DNA from: Rotaria sp. Silwood1 | Lineage: Eukaryota > Rotifera > Eurotatoria > Philodinida > Philodinidae | Reading direction: 5' to 3' | Length of the DNA: 64,000 nucleotides | Assembly: GCA_905250075.1 (NCBI GenBank) | Contig: CAJNOP010000017.1 | Coordinates: 2,714,770 to 2,778,769 of the forward strand | Shown here: positions 25,201 to 37,900 of the stretch, in pieces | How positions within the stretch are numbered: position 1 is the stretch's first letter | Layout: the number at the start of each line of letters is the position of its first letter | The notes under the pieces: model-generated | What the model saw: only the letters and a program-made list of their open reading frames with translations | The model's database searches: none | Told to the model about the DNA's origin: nothing | Program-made: the position numbers and the translations under genes

Positions 25201-26169
25201 AAGTTCAACATGATAATGTTGAGTACCTATAAACAAAAGAAAACAACGATTGTTTTCAATTATTCAGGTTATGAATATATTGAATCAACAAAATTCTGAA
25301 GTAGTTACTAATTAACAGAAACGATAAATGTACTCATACATGACATTATCATCATGATCAAGGCCAGAAAAGAAAGGAAAAAGCTATATGTAATCGATAT
25401 CTCTTTCACTTGGTGAAACAAATCAATTTCTCACCTATTTCAGAATTGGTACTACAAGTTGCAATAGAATGTGATTTAATTGCATTTATCGCATCTGTCG
25501 CACATGAACCAGTTCTTTCAGCAAAACCCAAATAATTATATGAACCCAAATTAATTGCACTAATTGTTTTGCCTGTAAATCTTGAAAAAATAACTATTTG
25601 AAAATAGTATATATATATATATATATATTTGTAAGACTACCTGTATGTCCAATTACAATCATCTGAGAGACGTTCTGCTAATTGAAATTGTGGACCAGGT
25701 ACACTTGTAATTGGACGGTTAAAAATATCTCGAACACGAGTGTACATATTTCTTGTATAAAATGACTCATAACTTTGATAAAGTGGAACAAAACCCTAGA
25801 AGACAAGAAAAAAACATAACTAAATAGTAAAAGACTAATTCAAATATACATACCAATGAAGCATTAGGATCAACAGCGCCACGTTTCTTTTCAATATTTG
25901 ATTGTCGCATAAAATCTCGTAGCCAACCAAATAAACAAAGAACAGCATAACTAATATAGGTAAGAACAGCAGCATAAAGAGGTGTTTCTTCAAATTCTTC
26001 ACATTGAAGATCATCTTTATGATCAGACAAGATTTCAGTATTATATTTATAATTATTCTTGTCCATTTTCATATCTTCATTAACCTTTAAAAAAAAGAAT
26101 AGCAACCATATATTCATTCAATAGATGCAAATGTAATATAGTTACCATTGAAAAAATAGTATCGATCAT
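22290..26169 (-). CDS. SPTLC2: serine palmitoyltransferase long-chain subunit 2
   Basis: Twelve exons (minus): 26146-26169, 25854-26084, 25641-25795, 25435-25580, 25147-25226, 25035-25079, 24891-24984, 24731-24836, 24460-24679, 22750-22864, 22433-22698, 22290-22376. Their 1569 nt give 522 aa in frame (human 562). Together with SPTLC1 it condenses serine and palmitoyl-CoA, the first step of sphingolipid synthesis, at the ER membrane. An N-terminal segment [20 protein letters not shown] matches the family membrane anchor. The PLP-fold follows: [11 protein letters not shown], then [22 protein letters not shown] (about 317-328) and [12 protein letters not shown], whose Lys (about 354) is the PLP lysine. 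VVTVGFPAT and FCISAAHT are the C-terminal hallmarks. Most introns are 50-150 bp; 24459-22865 is 1.6 kb. In exon 11 the donor at 22432 gives LDT joined to ALSAIDEVG, exactly as in the family. Confidence 0.95.
22865..24459 (-). other. long intron 9 of SPTLC2
   Basis: 1595 bp, more than ten times the neighbouring introns, between a GTAGAT donor and a CTTTAG acceptor. Open frames such as 23613-23867 do not resemble known proteins. It may have grown by insertion of a now unrecognisable element. Confidence 0.6.
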
Positions 26170-27634
26170 GTTGTTCTCTCGGTAATGTTTAGGTGGCGAA
26201 TGACGATGCTAAAGAAAAAGTTGACAATGATTAATATACCCATGAATCAATATCATTTCTTATTAATATTAATGATCAACATGTAGTGAGTAGAAGAAAA
26301 GCGAGATCATACCAAAAAAAAGAAAAAAAAAGAATTATAACATTGGAGTTTCAGGAAAGACGGCAATAATGTTTCTCTGTGTCTACTATCAGTGAATAGA
26401 AAATAGAAATTGCTTTCGAATTATCATATTTTTATATACTTACGACAATCAGGACATCAGTTGGCTATGATCATGAGATCAGCATCATTTTTAAACATTC
26501 TACCCAAACTGATGAGTCATAAATCGTGGCGAGACGTGACCATCCCAGAATCGGACCATATACACATTGTATGTTCGCCATCCAAAGAACGTATATACGT
26601 TCTATCGAGAGAAGCAGAAAAAACTCTATCGTTCTCTTTCTTTTTTTTTTTGTTTTATTAGAACTTATTTTGCTTTGCTCTGTTCTACTCTTCTCTTAGG
26701 GCAAAGAACATACAGATAGGTATTACAATAATAAAACTGAAACATTTAGAAAGTAAAAAAAGAGAAACCAGAATCTTGCCATGTTTTATATTCTTTCCTC
26801 AACAGAGGTCGTTGAACCTCGCTATTGCAATTTTTACTTCGTTGTGATTACTGTTTTTTGTTGATATAATTTAAAATAATGGTAAAACTACCGTTATTTA
26901 GCGACATCCTTATCCTGACACCGATTGCTGCGTTACACCTATCTAATCGGATGTAGAAGAGTCGCTCAACTTCAGATAATTCTAGTTAGTTTCTTTTTCA
27001 TGTTTCATTCTTTTGTATTCTTCACTTTTCGAATAACAACCAAGGACAAATTTTGTTTACATTATTTTAATGGTTGTTTTCTACAGAGAATGATAATGAA
27101 AATGAAAAAAAATGGCACTTCCGACGATGAAACGGACATTCTTTTAGAGTTTCTCAAAGATATTGATATTTTTCAAAATTTGCTTCTAGTAAAAACTATT
27201 AAATATGCATAAAAAAGATGCTATGACAAAGATGAATAACAAAGAGTTACTTTAATACTCTTTCAAGCATGAGCCATCTGCTACCTCAAGTAGAATATTT
27301 CTACCTAGACTTTTCTAAAAGTATAGATTCGTTGCTTTTCACGAAGCTACCCGCTAAACTTAGCAGAAGTTCACATTACTCTATAAAAATGTAATCTGAC
27401 AAATAACTAAAATATCCAAGAAATCATTTTCTATAAAAAAAAAACAAGTCACGACATACTGTTTAACTTGATGTATGCGAGTTTACCCCAAAATCGTACA
27501 TTTAGTATCATAGGTCTAAACAACAATTAAACATATCGTTTTCACCATTTATTTTCAGAAAAACATAAAGTCATGAAGCGATAATAACGCGGTATAGCGA
27601 AACTAAGGAGCGCGCATATCAGATTACATAAATG
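26170..27634. other. intergenic, no gene seen
   Basis: AT-rich flank upstream of SPTLC2, up to the left arm of the long inverted repeat. Open frames at 26410-26661 and 26925-27212 show no family resemblance. Confidence 0.4.
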
Positions 27635-28331
27635 GTCACTGACTTTTTTCTTGATGGATCGATAAACTTCAGCACGGAAGATATTTATGTGGTATTTTTG
27701 ATATCTATTCACAGTATTTTTAAGAAAAAGTTCGAGTCTTTCGTACATTGTATCTTACGATACTTGTTATAATATCTACTTTTTAGACCAAAAATCACAT
27801 AGTGTGTATGTGTGCATATATGACTGGTACTATTTGAAATCACGTCAAACTTCAGTATATTCACCTCACTATCGACACATTTGGATGTTGTCAAGACTTG
27901 ACAAGAATATCAACATAGAAGGTTGATGACTTTTCAAATTATCAAACACCCATCATTCATATAAATAGTAATTCATTCTAGTATTTCAAAAATACTTGAA
28001 GAAAAGCAAAATAGCTACTCGTGAGTTTTTGAACTCTAATTACAGATATGTTTAGTCTTTCGAATAACATCACATATATGATATTTTGTTCTATTTGAAT
28101 CAATATTATCAATTCATTCAAATAAAATAGCTCTATATTCATGATCATAGTCATTCTGAAACTCTTTAACATTTTCTAGTTTTTGTAACTAAATGAATAT
28201 TTTAATGTTCAAAAGAACTTGAAATATTGTAATATGACATTAAAAGCTTCATAATGAGCTATGATCTTATCAAATAGAAAAAATAATGACGGGAAAATAT
28301 GGAAGATTATTTTACGAATACTAATTCTGAA
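27635..28331. repeat. long inverted repeat, left arm
   Basis: 697-bp arm whose reverse complement is found at 31564-32260, also 697 bp. The middle of the arms is essentially identical: the 64- and 61-codon open frames on the minus strand here reappear residue for residue on the plus strand of the right arm. Differences gather toward the two ends. The arm itself shows no protein resemblance. Confidence 0.85.
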
Positions 28332-31300
28332 CATGGAGTGCGTGAGTAATATGTGAATCAACTTCTGATTATCAAAAGTTCATATTGTTCTTTTTTGAGC
28401 AATCGATACAATACAATTTCTTCAAAAGATACATGAAGCAGTTTTACATTCGAAGAAGATTTTCTCATTTATTCGAATAAGCTCTTTTGCTTTCACCTGT
28501 GTTATCATTTTCATACTAATTGTCGGTGTTGCACTGGTTTATGAAATATTTGATTTCTTCACCATCGACGGACTCATTATGAAATTGTGAATGCGGTAAG
28601 CTACCGTAAATAACACATCATAATTTAGTATTTGACAATAAATCAATTATACGATCGATTTTGCTTTCTGGTACGCTCACACAGGAGCCAATCTCTCTGG
28701 ATCTCGAAATGCCAGTACAGTATTATCCACGAATAGGATGTTTGTTCATGTCGGCGAATTGTATTGTAGTTATGTAATATTCTTTGGAAGCGATAAGACT
28801 GAAATCTCTTTTGAGCTAAATTGTTTTCTTTAGTATATATTTAGACAAAAAATATCCAGTTCAGCTTCGTTCAAAGTGATGATATGAAATGTTTCTTAAT
28901 AAAACTTTTAGCCATCCAAATTTGATAAGTACCTAAATACAAAGTTTTATTACTTACGAGGGAACATATTTAAATGCCCCCCACCCATGAGAAAAGGTTT
29001 TTAAACCATTCTATCCTGTAGGGACCTTGATGTACATCATTAATATCAATGTCTTAGCTGCTTTCGTTTAANNNNNNNNNNTTAAACGAAAGCAGCTAAG
29101 ACATTGATATTAATGATGTACATCAAGGTCCCTACAGGATAGAATGGTTTAAAAACCCTTTCTCAGGGGTGGGGGGGGGGGGGGGGGGGAGGGCACTTAA
29201 ATATGTTCCCTCGTTAGTAAAATTTAAAAAGTGTGTTTAACTGAAAGAAATATTTCAAATATTATCTTCTGTCATCAATTGACAGATACAAAATTATGAC
29301 TCAAACTTTTACTAAACTACTTTATCCTAGTCACTGAGGTAATTCAATCCACCCGGTAGCGCTTTTTTCTGTGCCAACGCGTCTACATCTACTCAACTTT
29401 GCGATAGTATAAAGAATAGTGAAGTTTTGGATCGTCTGATTATAAACTTTCCGTTTATTTATATTTTCATTTACTAATAAATCACAAATATATTGTAGAA
29501 AATGAGAAGCATAAGTTCTCCTGATAGTTTAGAAAATAAAGATAAATGAATTTCTATTGTTAGGAAATAACGCAGTGCCGGATCTTCTTAGCATATAAGT
29601 TTTGCGATATCAGTTAGATGCTTACCAATGCTGATTACACAAAGACTTGAAGGTATAGAACGTGACTGATTGGTCTTTCCTGTTGTCATCACTGTTTTTC
29701 GACTGGAAAAACCAGGTATAGAAACTTGAAAATAAAGTATTTTCGTACTAAGAGTTGTATTTTCAAAGCTACAATCAAGAAGAATAATATCATTATCATT
29801 TGACAATGTAATATATGATGTTCACTATTAAAAAAAAACTAGCATAGTGTTTAATAATATTGATATCGTTATTTTTACTATCGGCAAGAAAATGTGCGAA
29901 AAATCTTAAAATATATCCATTCTGCAAAGAAAACGAATTTCTGTTTAGATTTCATTGCTCTAAAATAAATCATTGGTTCTTACGGTATTGGCAATGATCA
30001 TGGGTTTAATAAGATGTCGATGCCTATGTATTGATAAGTACGACATTATCGCTGATTGTGATCAGATTTTTGTATATAAAAATATGTTCCATCCATTACC
30101 TCTATCGGTTATCAATAAACAATCTGTTAAAAACACGTTGGGAATTGCTGCTTGATAACGTTCAAGTGCAATGTGGCGACTAATATGTTAAACTCGACAT
30201 AAGCTAGAATCAAATTTTTGATTCGTTAATCGGTACCTTGCTTTGTACATCTTGACATGCCACTTGTTTGTCTTGACTACGAAGTGTAGTTGGTATAACA
30301 TTATTACTTAATCCGAGATATATTTTTGAATGAAAAATAGCAATTATCATTCACATTGAACGGATATTTGAGTCTCGCATTGACTGAAATTTATTAACGA
30401 CACTTTCAAAATACCTACAACGAAAATATGAAAATTTAAGATAAAACGATATTGTATTAATATACAGACTACTGATTCGAAGACGAATAATGTAATCGTA
30501 GTCTTATTTATTTAATTAATATGGATCGTCAAAATCTAAAAATTTTTCATTTTGAAGCAATAAACGCAACTCAATAAAGGTTTCTTTTAGACCATCGATG
30601 TCGCTTAGCAGCTGATCCGGTTGATTAACATTATTGCAGCTGAAACGATAAAAACTGATTTGTTGTTTCTACTAGCGATCTATAGAGCAGCGACTACTAT
30701 CAGGTGTCAAGATTGAACGTTTCACTAAAGTCAGGATGTGCTGATACTTGAGCAATACTTGAGAAAATTGGTCTCTTAATTTACAAATAATATGCGTCCT
30801 ACATTGAACACATACTGTAAATTAAAAAAAATAAACATGAAACTTTTTAACTACCTACGAAACTTGCTATAACGTTCGATGGGAATGCGAACTGTTGGTA
30901 TATTCGGTTTTAGTGTAAGTGACAATTGCGACATTGTTTAATGCTGTAATTGGCAACATCCATTTCCATGTTCTTTTGAAAAAGACAAATTTAATGAAAC
31001 CAAAGGGTTATTAAAACTTACATTGGTACTTTTTTTAATACTAACTTCAGAGTATGCTTCCGAAGGAATGAAATATATATCTTTGAATTTTCTTTAGCTC
31101 ATAGCTGAAACATTTCATTTGACCATGGATGCATTTCAAACCCTTTTTATTAATGCACTTAAATGATAATATTGATAGGCACACTTTTCATAATTAACTA
31201 GTCGCGAATTGTTTTCGATTTCAAATAAGTTTAAATTGCAGGAAACGCACTTCAAGGGTTGCTGCTATGGCACTGTTCACACTTTAAGTATGGAAAATAA

Positions 31301-31563
31301 ATTACGCTTTATCTTCTCCCAGCACGTCCAGGGTATATGACGAAACATGTCCAGACACATGCCAAATAAAACACAAGCTATAGAACATATACAACTAAAT
31401 TATACATGTATGCATGTGACTAACTAAATATCACTTGTGCCAATATCGATAAAGATGACGATTTTTTCCATTCTGTCTAGCATAATATTAACATGTCCTG
31501 CTTTGAATGAAAAAAACATTAACACTCGACTCTTTTCTTTCGAAAAGCCAACACTTTCCAATC
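28332..31563. other. spacer of the long inverted repeat
   Basis: 3232 bp between the two arms. It contains the smaller palindrome at 28949-29220 with the 10-N gap. The rest (29221-31563) has scattered short open frames on both strands, e.g. 29588-29806 (-) and 29973-30155 (+), but I could not connect them into a gene or match a family. No transposase or integrase motif was recognised. Confidence 0.5.
28949..29220. mobile_element. palindromic element with unresolved centre
   Basis: The left arm (TTACTTACGAGGGAACATAT onward, 28949-29071) and right arm (29082-29220, ending ATGTTCCCTCGTTAGTAA) are nearly exact reverse complements. They meet at 10 N (29072-29081), so the loop was not resolved or was padded. 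The right arm holds a run of about 19 G at 29171-29189, where the left arm has only a short C run. No coding capacity. It resembles a MITE or foldback element; target duplications are unclear. Confidence 0.6.
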
Positions 31564-32260
31564 TTCAGAATTAGTATTCGTAAAATAATCTTCCATCTTT
31601 TTCCGTCATTATTTTTTTTATTTGATAAGATCATAGCTCATTATGGAGTTTTTAATGTCATATTACAATATTTCAAATTCTTTTGAACATTAAAATATTC
31701 ATTTAGTTACAAAAACTAGAAAATGTTAAAGAGTTTCAGAATGACTATGATCATGAATATAGAGCTATTTTATTTGAATGAATTAATAATATTGATTCAA
31801 ATAGAACAAAATATCATATATGTGATGTTATTCGAAAGACTAAACATATCTGTAATTAGAGTTCAAAAACTCACGAGTAGTTATTTTGCTTTTCTTCAAG
31901 TATTTTTGAAATACTAGAATGAATTACTATTTATATGAATGATGGGTGTTTGATAATTTGAAAAGTCATCAACCTTCTATGTTGATATTCTTGTCAAGTC
32001 TTGACAACATCCAAATGTGTCGATAGTGAGGTGAATATACTGAAGTTTGACGTGATTTCAAATAGTACCAGTCATATATGCACACATACACACTATGTGA
32101 TTTTTGGTCTAAAAAGTAGATATTATAACAAGTATCGTAAGATACAATGTACGAAAGACTCGAACTTTTTCTTAAAAATACTGTGAATAGATATCAAAAA
32201 TACCACATAAATATCTTCCGTGCTGAAGTTTATCGATCCATCGGGAGAAAAGTTAGTGAC
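31564..32260. repeat. long inverted repeat, right arm
   Basis: Reverse complement of 27635-28331. Open frames at 31723-31917 and 32001-32186 are identical in translation to those of the left arm on the other strand, which reflects the repeat and not independent genes. Similarity fades just past 32260, where AGTGAC is the last shared word. Confidence 0.85.
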
Positions 32261-34991
32261 TTAAGTTGTGGCATAACGTACTCCGTTTTTTAGAAAACAC
32301 CAAAAAAGAACTTGGGAACATCTTGCCGAAGGTTCATGAGAAGACGAATACCTATTGACAAGAATCTACCCAACAATTTAGGATTTTGATCTTATAGAAA
32401 AATTTCCTTCGGTCGATTTGACTCTTTTTGTAACCTAAGTCTTGTACAAAATCAGTGTATTAGAATAGTGAAACTGAGCAACAAACTAGTATGAATGTTT
32501 CTGCATATTTAAAGTACTGTTTGAAATGTCCATACCAATGTATCTTAAAAATTCAAATTGCTCTCAATACTTTATTCTTCTCGTATCTAAATGAATTTTG
32601 TATAATCATCATCATCAACAGAATAATTACAAATTTATATTAGAATTATTCATATGTAACTGATTCTGAATTTTAAAAGAAAAATATTCAGTACCTCGAC
32701 TACTAAGACACTTAGTTAAATTCGTATCTATCGGAAAATCTCTCCTTCCAAAGTTTCAGTTAAAATCCGCTTGAAGATACAACTGACATTGAGAGTGAAT
32801 CCTTTGTTTGTTTTTAATGTCTACTGATACTCGTAACAGTGTTCTGTAACAATTTTCTCTCTTTCGTTACATTCTATGTTAAACCACTTTCAATTCGTTT
32901 CATTGACGATGTGTTTTCTTTCTCTCATTTTTTTCAGCACCGTACGCATGCCCACTGTTTTCTTTTTTTTAAGTACAAATGATTACCCTCATTTTCATAC
33001 GCTTTGTTCTGTCTATTCTCCAATGGAAATTAGTAAGTTTCGAAAACTTATCAATAGGAGAATTTATTATGACAAATTGATTTTCCTCTCTGAATTCGAT
33101 GAAATTATTTGAAGAGAATATATGTTGAACAGTTTCCATCAGCCAATATTAACTTACTGTTGGGCTAGTGCCTCTCTGAAATTATCCAACTCTTCAAAAA
33201 CCGTACAGAACGCATCAGTGGATATTTTCACTTCCTTGTCTTTTCATCTTTGTTGTTTTGTTTATAGCATAAAGTTACTGAAAAATACCGAGGTACTTGG
33301 CTATCTTTCTTTTGTTATTCGTATTTTTTGATTTTGTCATCGAAAGAAAAAATCTAATGTTCTGCTTATCATCAACGAACATTCTAAACGCTACTCTATT
33401 TTAAAAGGCTATTGGCTGAGCATGTCTTTATAAAGATAATTGGCATGAATTTGAAGACATATTAGGAAAATTCTTGAAAAAATAGTTTTCTATATATACT
33501 CTTCTCTATACTCTCTATAGAAGAATGGTTGTCGTTTTATAGCCGTTCGGGCCAGATAGGCGTCGCTTCCGACAGTCGAAATCATCGAGATGGGACAATT
33601 AATTCATGTCGTTTCTTTGTTAATTATTGTACATTAGGTTTTTTCTGCTATTGTTGTATTATAAAAGCTCGAAATGTGTTAAAAATAATGATCATGTGAT
33701 GTTTTTTTCTTATTTTGTTTATTCATGTATGTGGGCATCATTTAAGCAGTGTTCCTAATAGAAATCTAAGACAGATGACAAACGGGACACTTCATTTCTA
33801 TTCACAAAGTATCTATTGGTACTTTGGTCTTGATAACAAAGTACTTCAAATTATCATGGCTAACAGCTGATTGAAGAAAAACAAAGACAAGGTTATCATT
33901 AATTCCATCTTTTAATTCAAAAATTGTTCCTCTTATAAAACCAAAATAACCCATATCGCAAAAACCAGAAATTTTTGGCGATAAACCGCGGTAAACAGCC
34001 GATTTTTTACCATTATTTATTATATGAAAAAAAATGTCGAAATGTCAAAGGAGGAATAGAAATATCGGTCATGAATTCGATTTGATTAAGCTAGAGAAAA
34101 AAGCAAGGTTCTTAACTCAATCTACAGGTAAAATACATACACAAGAGGAAGACGAGCAACTTTTAAATAATGGCGAAAAATTAACAAAAGTACCCTTAAG
34201 ATACTTTGTTTTTTTCCGCAAAATACAGAATCTAGCATTTTTCAAAATCGTAAGTACCTTGTGTACTATGATTTTGCTTGAAGTACTTAACGTTAGAAAC
34301 ACTGAGGCAAGGTATCCATATCTGAGCGTCAAAATATTGTAGATCATCCAAAAAAAGTATGCTTGTGATCACCGAATTTTTTCTAGTATTCATTTCTCAA
34401 AGAAGAACGTACATATGAAATAGTCTCTTTCTAAATGATCCCACTAGCACTTATGCATCTCTACGCTCACCCTCAAGACTTATGATTTCCGGTATCTATA
34501 TATTTCATCAATAGTTCTAAACAATTTCAGAATAATTATGCCTAAGTTTTTATCATATGACAAATATTTCAATAAAATGAAGCACAGATTTGATAAAAAA
34601 AACAATAAAGACACATTTGTGTTCGATCTTATGCAATTTTAGATTATTTTCTCACTGCTTCTCTTTAAATCATTTTCTATAATATTTCATTATTAATTTC
34701 ATGCTGTCAGTCACAGAAGGACTGTGACGATTTTAGTGTGAATCGTCGCTAACTATAATGATTTCTACTTGAAGAATTTTTGGCCAATCCGATCACTTCA
34801 TTTATGCCTTCATCATAGCGTCCATGTTTTCCCTTAACTTGTCCATTTTTCTTAAACTGTACCCACAGATGTAACATATAATAATAATCGCAATGAACAT
34901 AAATAGCGATGCAAGAAAGAAGGATAATACTGTATATGATTACTGAATAAATTTCTAGTTTGAACATTACTTTTAAACTAAAAAATTTCAG
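32261..34991. other. intergenic, no gene seen
   Basis: AT-rich DNA between the inverted repeat and NOL6. A lysine- and glutamate-rich open frame begins at 34034, with a possible GT donor at 34190, but no continuing exon could be placed. The NOL6 promoter should lie at the right end. Confidence 0.4.
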
Positions 34992-37900
34992 ATGGAAGTA
35001 ACTAAACGTAAAGCGAACGGAACTTCGTTGACAAATGGACTTAAACACAAAAAAAAGAAAAAATCAAAAAAAAATGACGAACAAGATTTAGAAATAACAT
35101 ATTTCGAATCAGAAATAACTTATCATTCTACTGTTACAAAAATGAAAGTAGGTATTTATTTATATAGAGAAATAACTTAATTTGTACTCGAAATGTTTAG
35201 TTATTATTGACGATATTATCTATAAGACAAATGTGGAATGAGTTCTAATTTATTGGGTTGGGATCGAGAGGTAGATAATTGAATTCCTTGAAAAGAAGAG
35301 TAATGGATTATAGTCTATGAAAAACTCGATATTGAATTCTGAATAAACAGCAATCGAATTCGAATTTGAGTTCGGTATTTGGAACAAACAGTTTGGGTTC
35401 AATAGGTCACTTTGGATAGTATACAATATGTTAGTAGTTGCTCCAGCTTTTATTTAGGCATTCGAATAGTCATGGTCGCCCTCTAAAGTTCAGTCAAATT
35501 TCGAGATTCTGATATTTCTAAAGACCGTGGACATTCTTCAGGATACCTTTAGTCCTTCATTATATAAATCGTTTATTTCATTATGCGTACATCTACTATA
35601 GTCAAACTTGTCATCTTTTTGTTTGATTTATCTCTATATCCTTTTATTGGTTAGCTAAAAAAGACTGCAGTCAACACCAAACTCAACGTTCAGATTCAAT
35701 GCACGCGTAATTCTGAATAATAAGTAGTTCAAGCTTTCAACTAATATATGATATAGATATTCATTTTTGTAAAAGTTATCTTATTTGTGGTTTTTGAAAA
35801 AGTTAAAATGTATTGAGTTTTTGCATAACCCGTTACCGTTTAATTAGATGCGTGACAGCTCATAGTTCAATGATTCGGAAGAGTTGCATCCAACTATGAA
35901 TGATTAGTTCTTTTCTATATAAGCAGGTTTGATGACCAACTTTTTTTATATGAAATTGGTTACTGAATATTCCGTTTATCCTATCTAATTAGTTTATTAT
36001 AGCTCCTTTTTCGACTGCGTAAGTTGATATGGGTCTGTCAGAAATATTTTACAAGGGGTACAAAAATTAGATTTCCAGAAACTTCAGCCTCATTAGTCGA
36101 TATTGAGTTTATATTAACTTTTTGTCTATTTAAGGTAAATGCATTATTAAATGAAGTAAGACTAAAAGAAAATCAACGTACTGAGATTGATCAATTCATT
36201 GAAGAAATTTCGAATGAACTTAAATCGATTCCTCAAGGAAAAATTCGACATGTAAGTCATATATATATATATATATATTTGTCTCTTCTCTAGCCAATTC
36301 TTTATACTCAATAGCTATCAAAAATGTCTGAATGGCTTGAAAAATTCGACATAAAAATTCCTTTATCATTTTCTAAAATGAAGAAAAAATTTCAATTTAT
36401 TCCACCAACTGTTATTCAAGTAATTGGTTCATATACTTATGATGGTATTATAGTTAAGTCATCAAATAAAATATCAACAATTATTGATTTACTCGTCGAA
36501 ATGCCACGTATTTGTATTCATAAAAAAGATTATCTTAACAATGAATATATCGAAAAACGTGCCATTTATCTTTGTTATATGGCAAAAAAGCTTAAATATT
36601 CATTAGAATTTTCACATTTAAATGATACAAAACTTAATCAAGCTGTTTTAATTGTTAAGCCAAACGGTAATTAAATAAAGAAAAAACCAAGATCTAAAAA
36701 AAACTATTAGCATAAAACACGGTAGTAGTTGCTGCTGCTAATCATAGGGAGCTTGTTTTGTTCTATCTATTTTGGGACATATTTCTTTAGTCGCCGGGAC
36801 TACTTTGCATAGGACCTGCCGGGTCAGATCTGACAGTTGTGTGCTAGTTGCTGAATCTAAATAAGCCAAGTAAATATTTTGTATTGCCAGAGCGACTATC
36901 AACACGAAGAAATAAAATTTTATTCGTAATATTACGAATACGGGCCTCATTCAGATTCGAGTCTAAAAACGTTTCAATCAACTAAGTCCGAGTTCAAAAT
37001 TTTTACCTTTATCTTTCAATACTCCTTTTAGATCCTGTTTCACAAAATTAATATAATCGTTTACTCATTTTAGAAAAATCATCATTTGCAATACGAATTT
37101 TACTTGCACCAGAACAAGATTATTTTAATGAAAAACGTTTGTTACCGACATCAAGCAACCTTCGATGGAAATGGTTTAATGATAACGACGATGAAATAGA
37201 ACCATTTTATTCAACACCAAATTATAATTCATCTATTCTGTTTGATTGTCGTTATCGATCAACGTCAGATTATTTAAATAAATTATTTATATCATCAAAT
37301 GAACTATGTAGTGGATTGAAATTATTTAAAATTTGGTTAGAACAACGACAATTATCACATGTAAATGAAAAAACATAGAAACTATATTTGATTTAATAAG
37401 AAAAATAAACAATATATTTTTTATTTAGGGATTTGGTTCATTTGAAGGTGCTATGCCAGCATTTTTATTAGCTTATTTATTACATACAAAAAAAATCAAT
37501 AAACAAATGAATAGTTATCAAGTATTTCGGATTGTTTTAGTTGCATTAAGTAAGATTGTTTTTTTTTGAATTCTTAAAAATGGAAATTTCATATGTTTTA
37601 TGTTTTTCTACATCAAAGCGGAAAATGATTTTTTATCATCTCAATGTTGTTCGTTAACAAATGAAAAGATTGTTGATAATTTATTTGTGCAAGATGATTG
37701 TATTCTTATTGATCAATCTGGTTTACTCAATGTATTTCATACATTAACAAGAGCTAATTACAAAAGAGTAAGTTTAAAAGTTGTTTTCATCTATTTGAAA
37801 ATAATTCATGAAAATAAAAACATAAATACGTTCATTTTGAAAGAAAGTCATTCAATTTGAAATAGTAATGGTTGTCCATAAATGAAACTGAAAAACAGCG

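Noticed and set aside
27709..27894. 61- and 64-codon open frames in the left arm (27709-27894, 27978-28172) repeated exactly in the right arm
   Set aside because: Their identity follows from the inverted repeat itself; the translations lack family resemblance, so they are not evidence of conserved proteins.
29588..30420. Possible decayed gene in the spacer of the long inverted repeat (frames near 29588-29806, 29973-30155 and 30240-30420)
   Set aside because: Faint protein-like stretches on both strands could not be joined into one frame or matched to a family.
34034..34342. Lys/Glu-rich open frame upstream of NOL6, with possible donor at 34190
   Set aside because: No second exon could be joined, and NOL6 has a complete N-terminus from 34992 that matches the family. 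Low-complexity chance frame is more likely.
34749..35048. 99-codon minus-strand frame with a membrane-like segment overlapping NOL6 exon 1
   Set aside because: Overlaps the well-supported NOL6 start on the other strand and shows no similarity.
36738..36950. Possible small secreted protein on the minus strand inside NOL6 intron 3 (hydrophobic start, two Cys)
   Set aside because: Short, antisense, within an intron and without any family resemblance; a hydrophobic start is easy to get by chance in AT-rich DNA.
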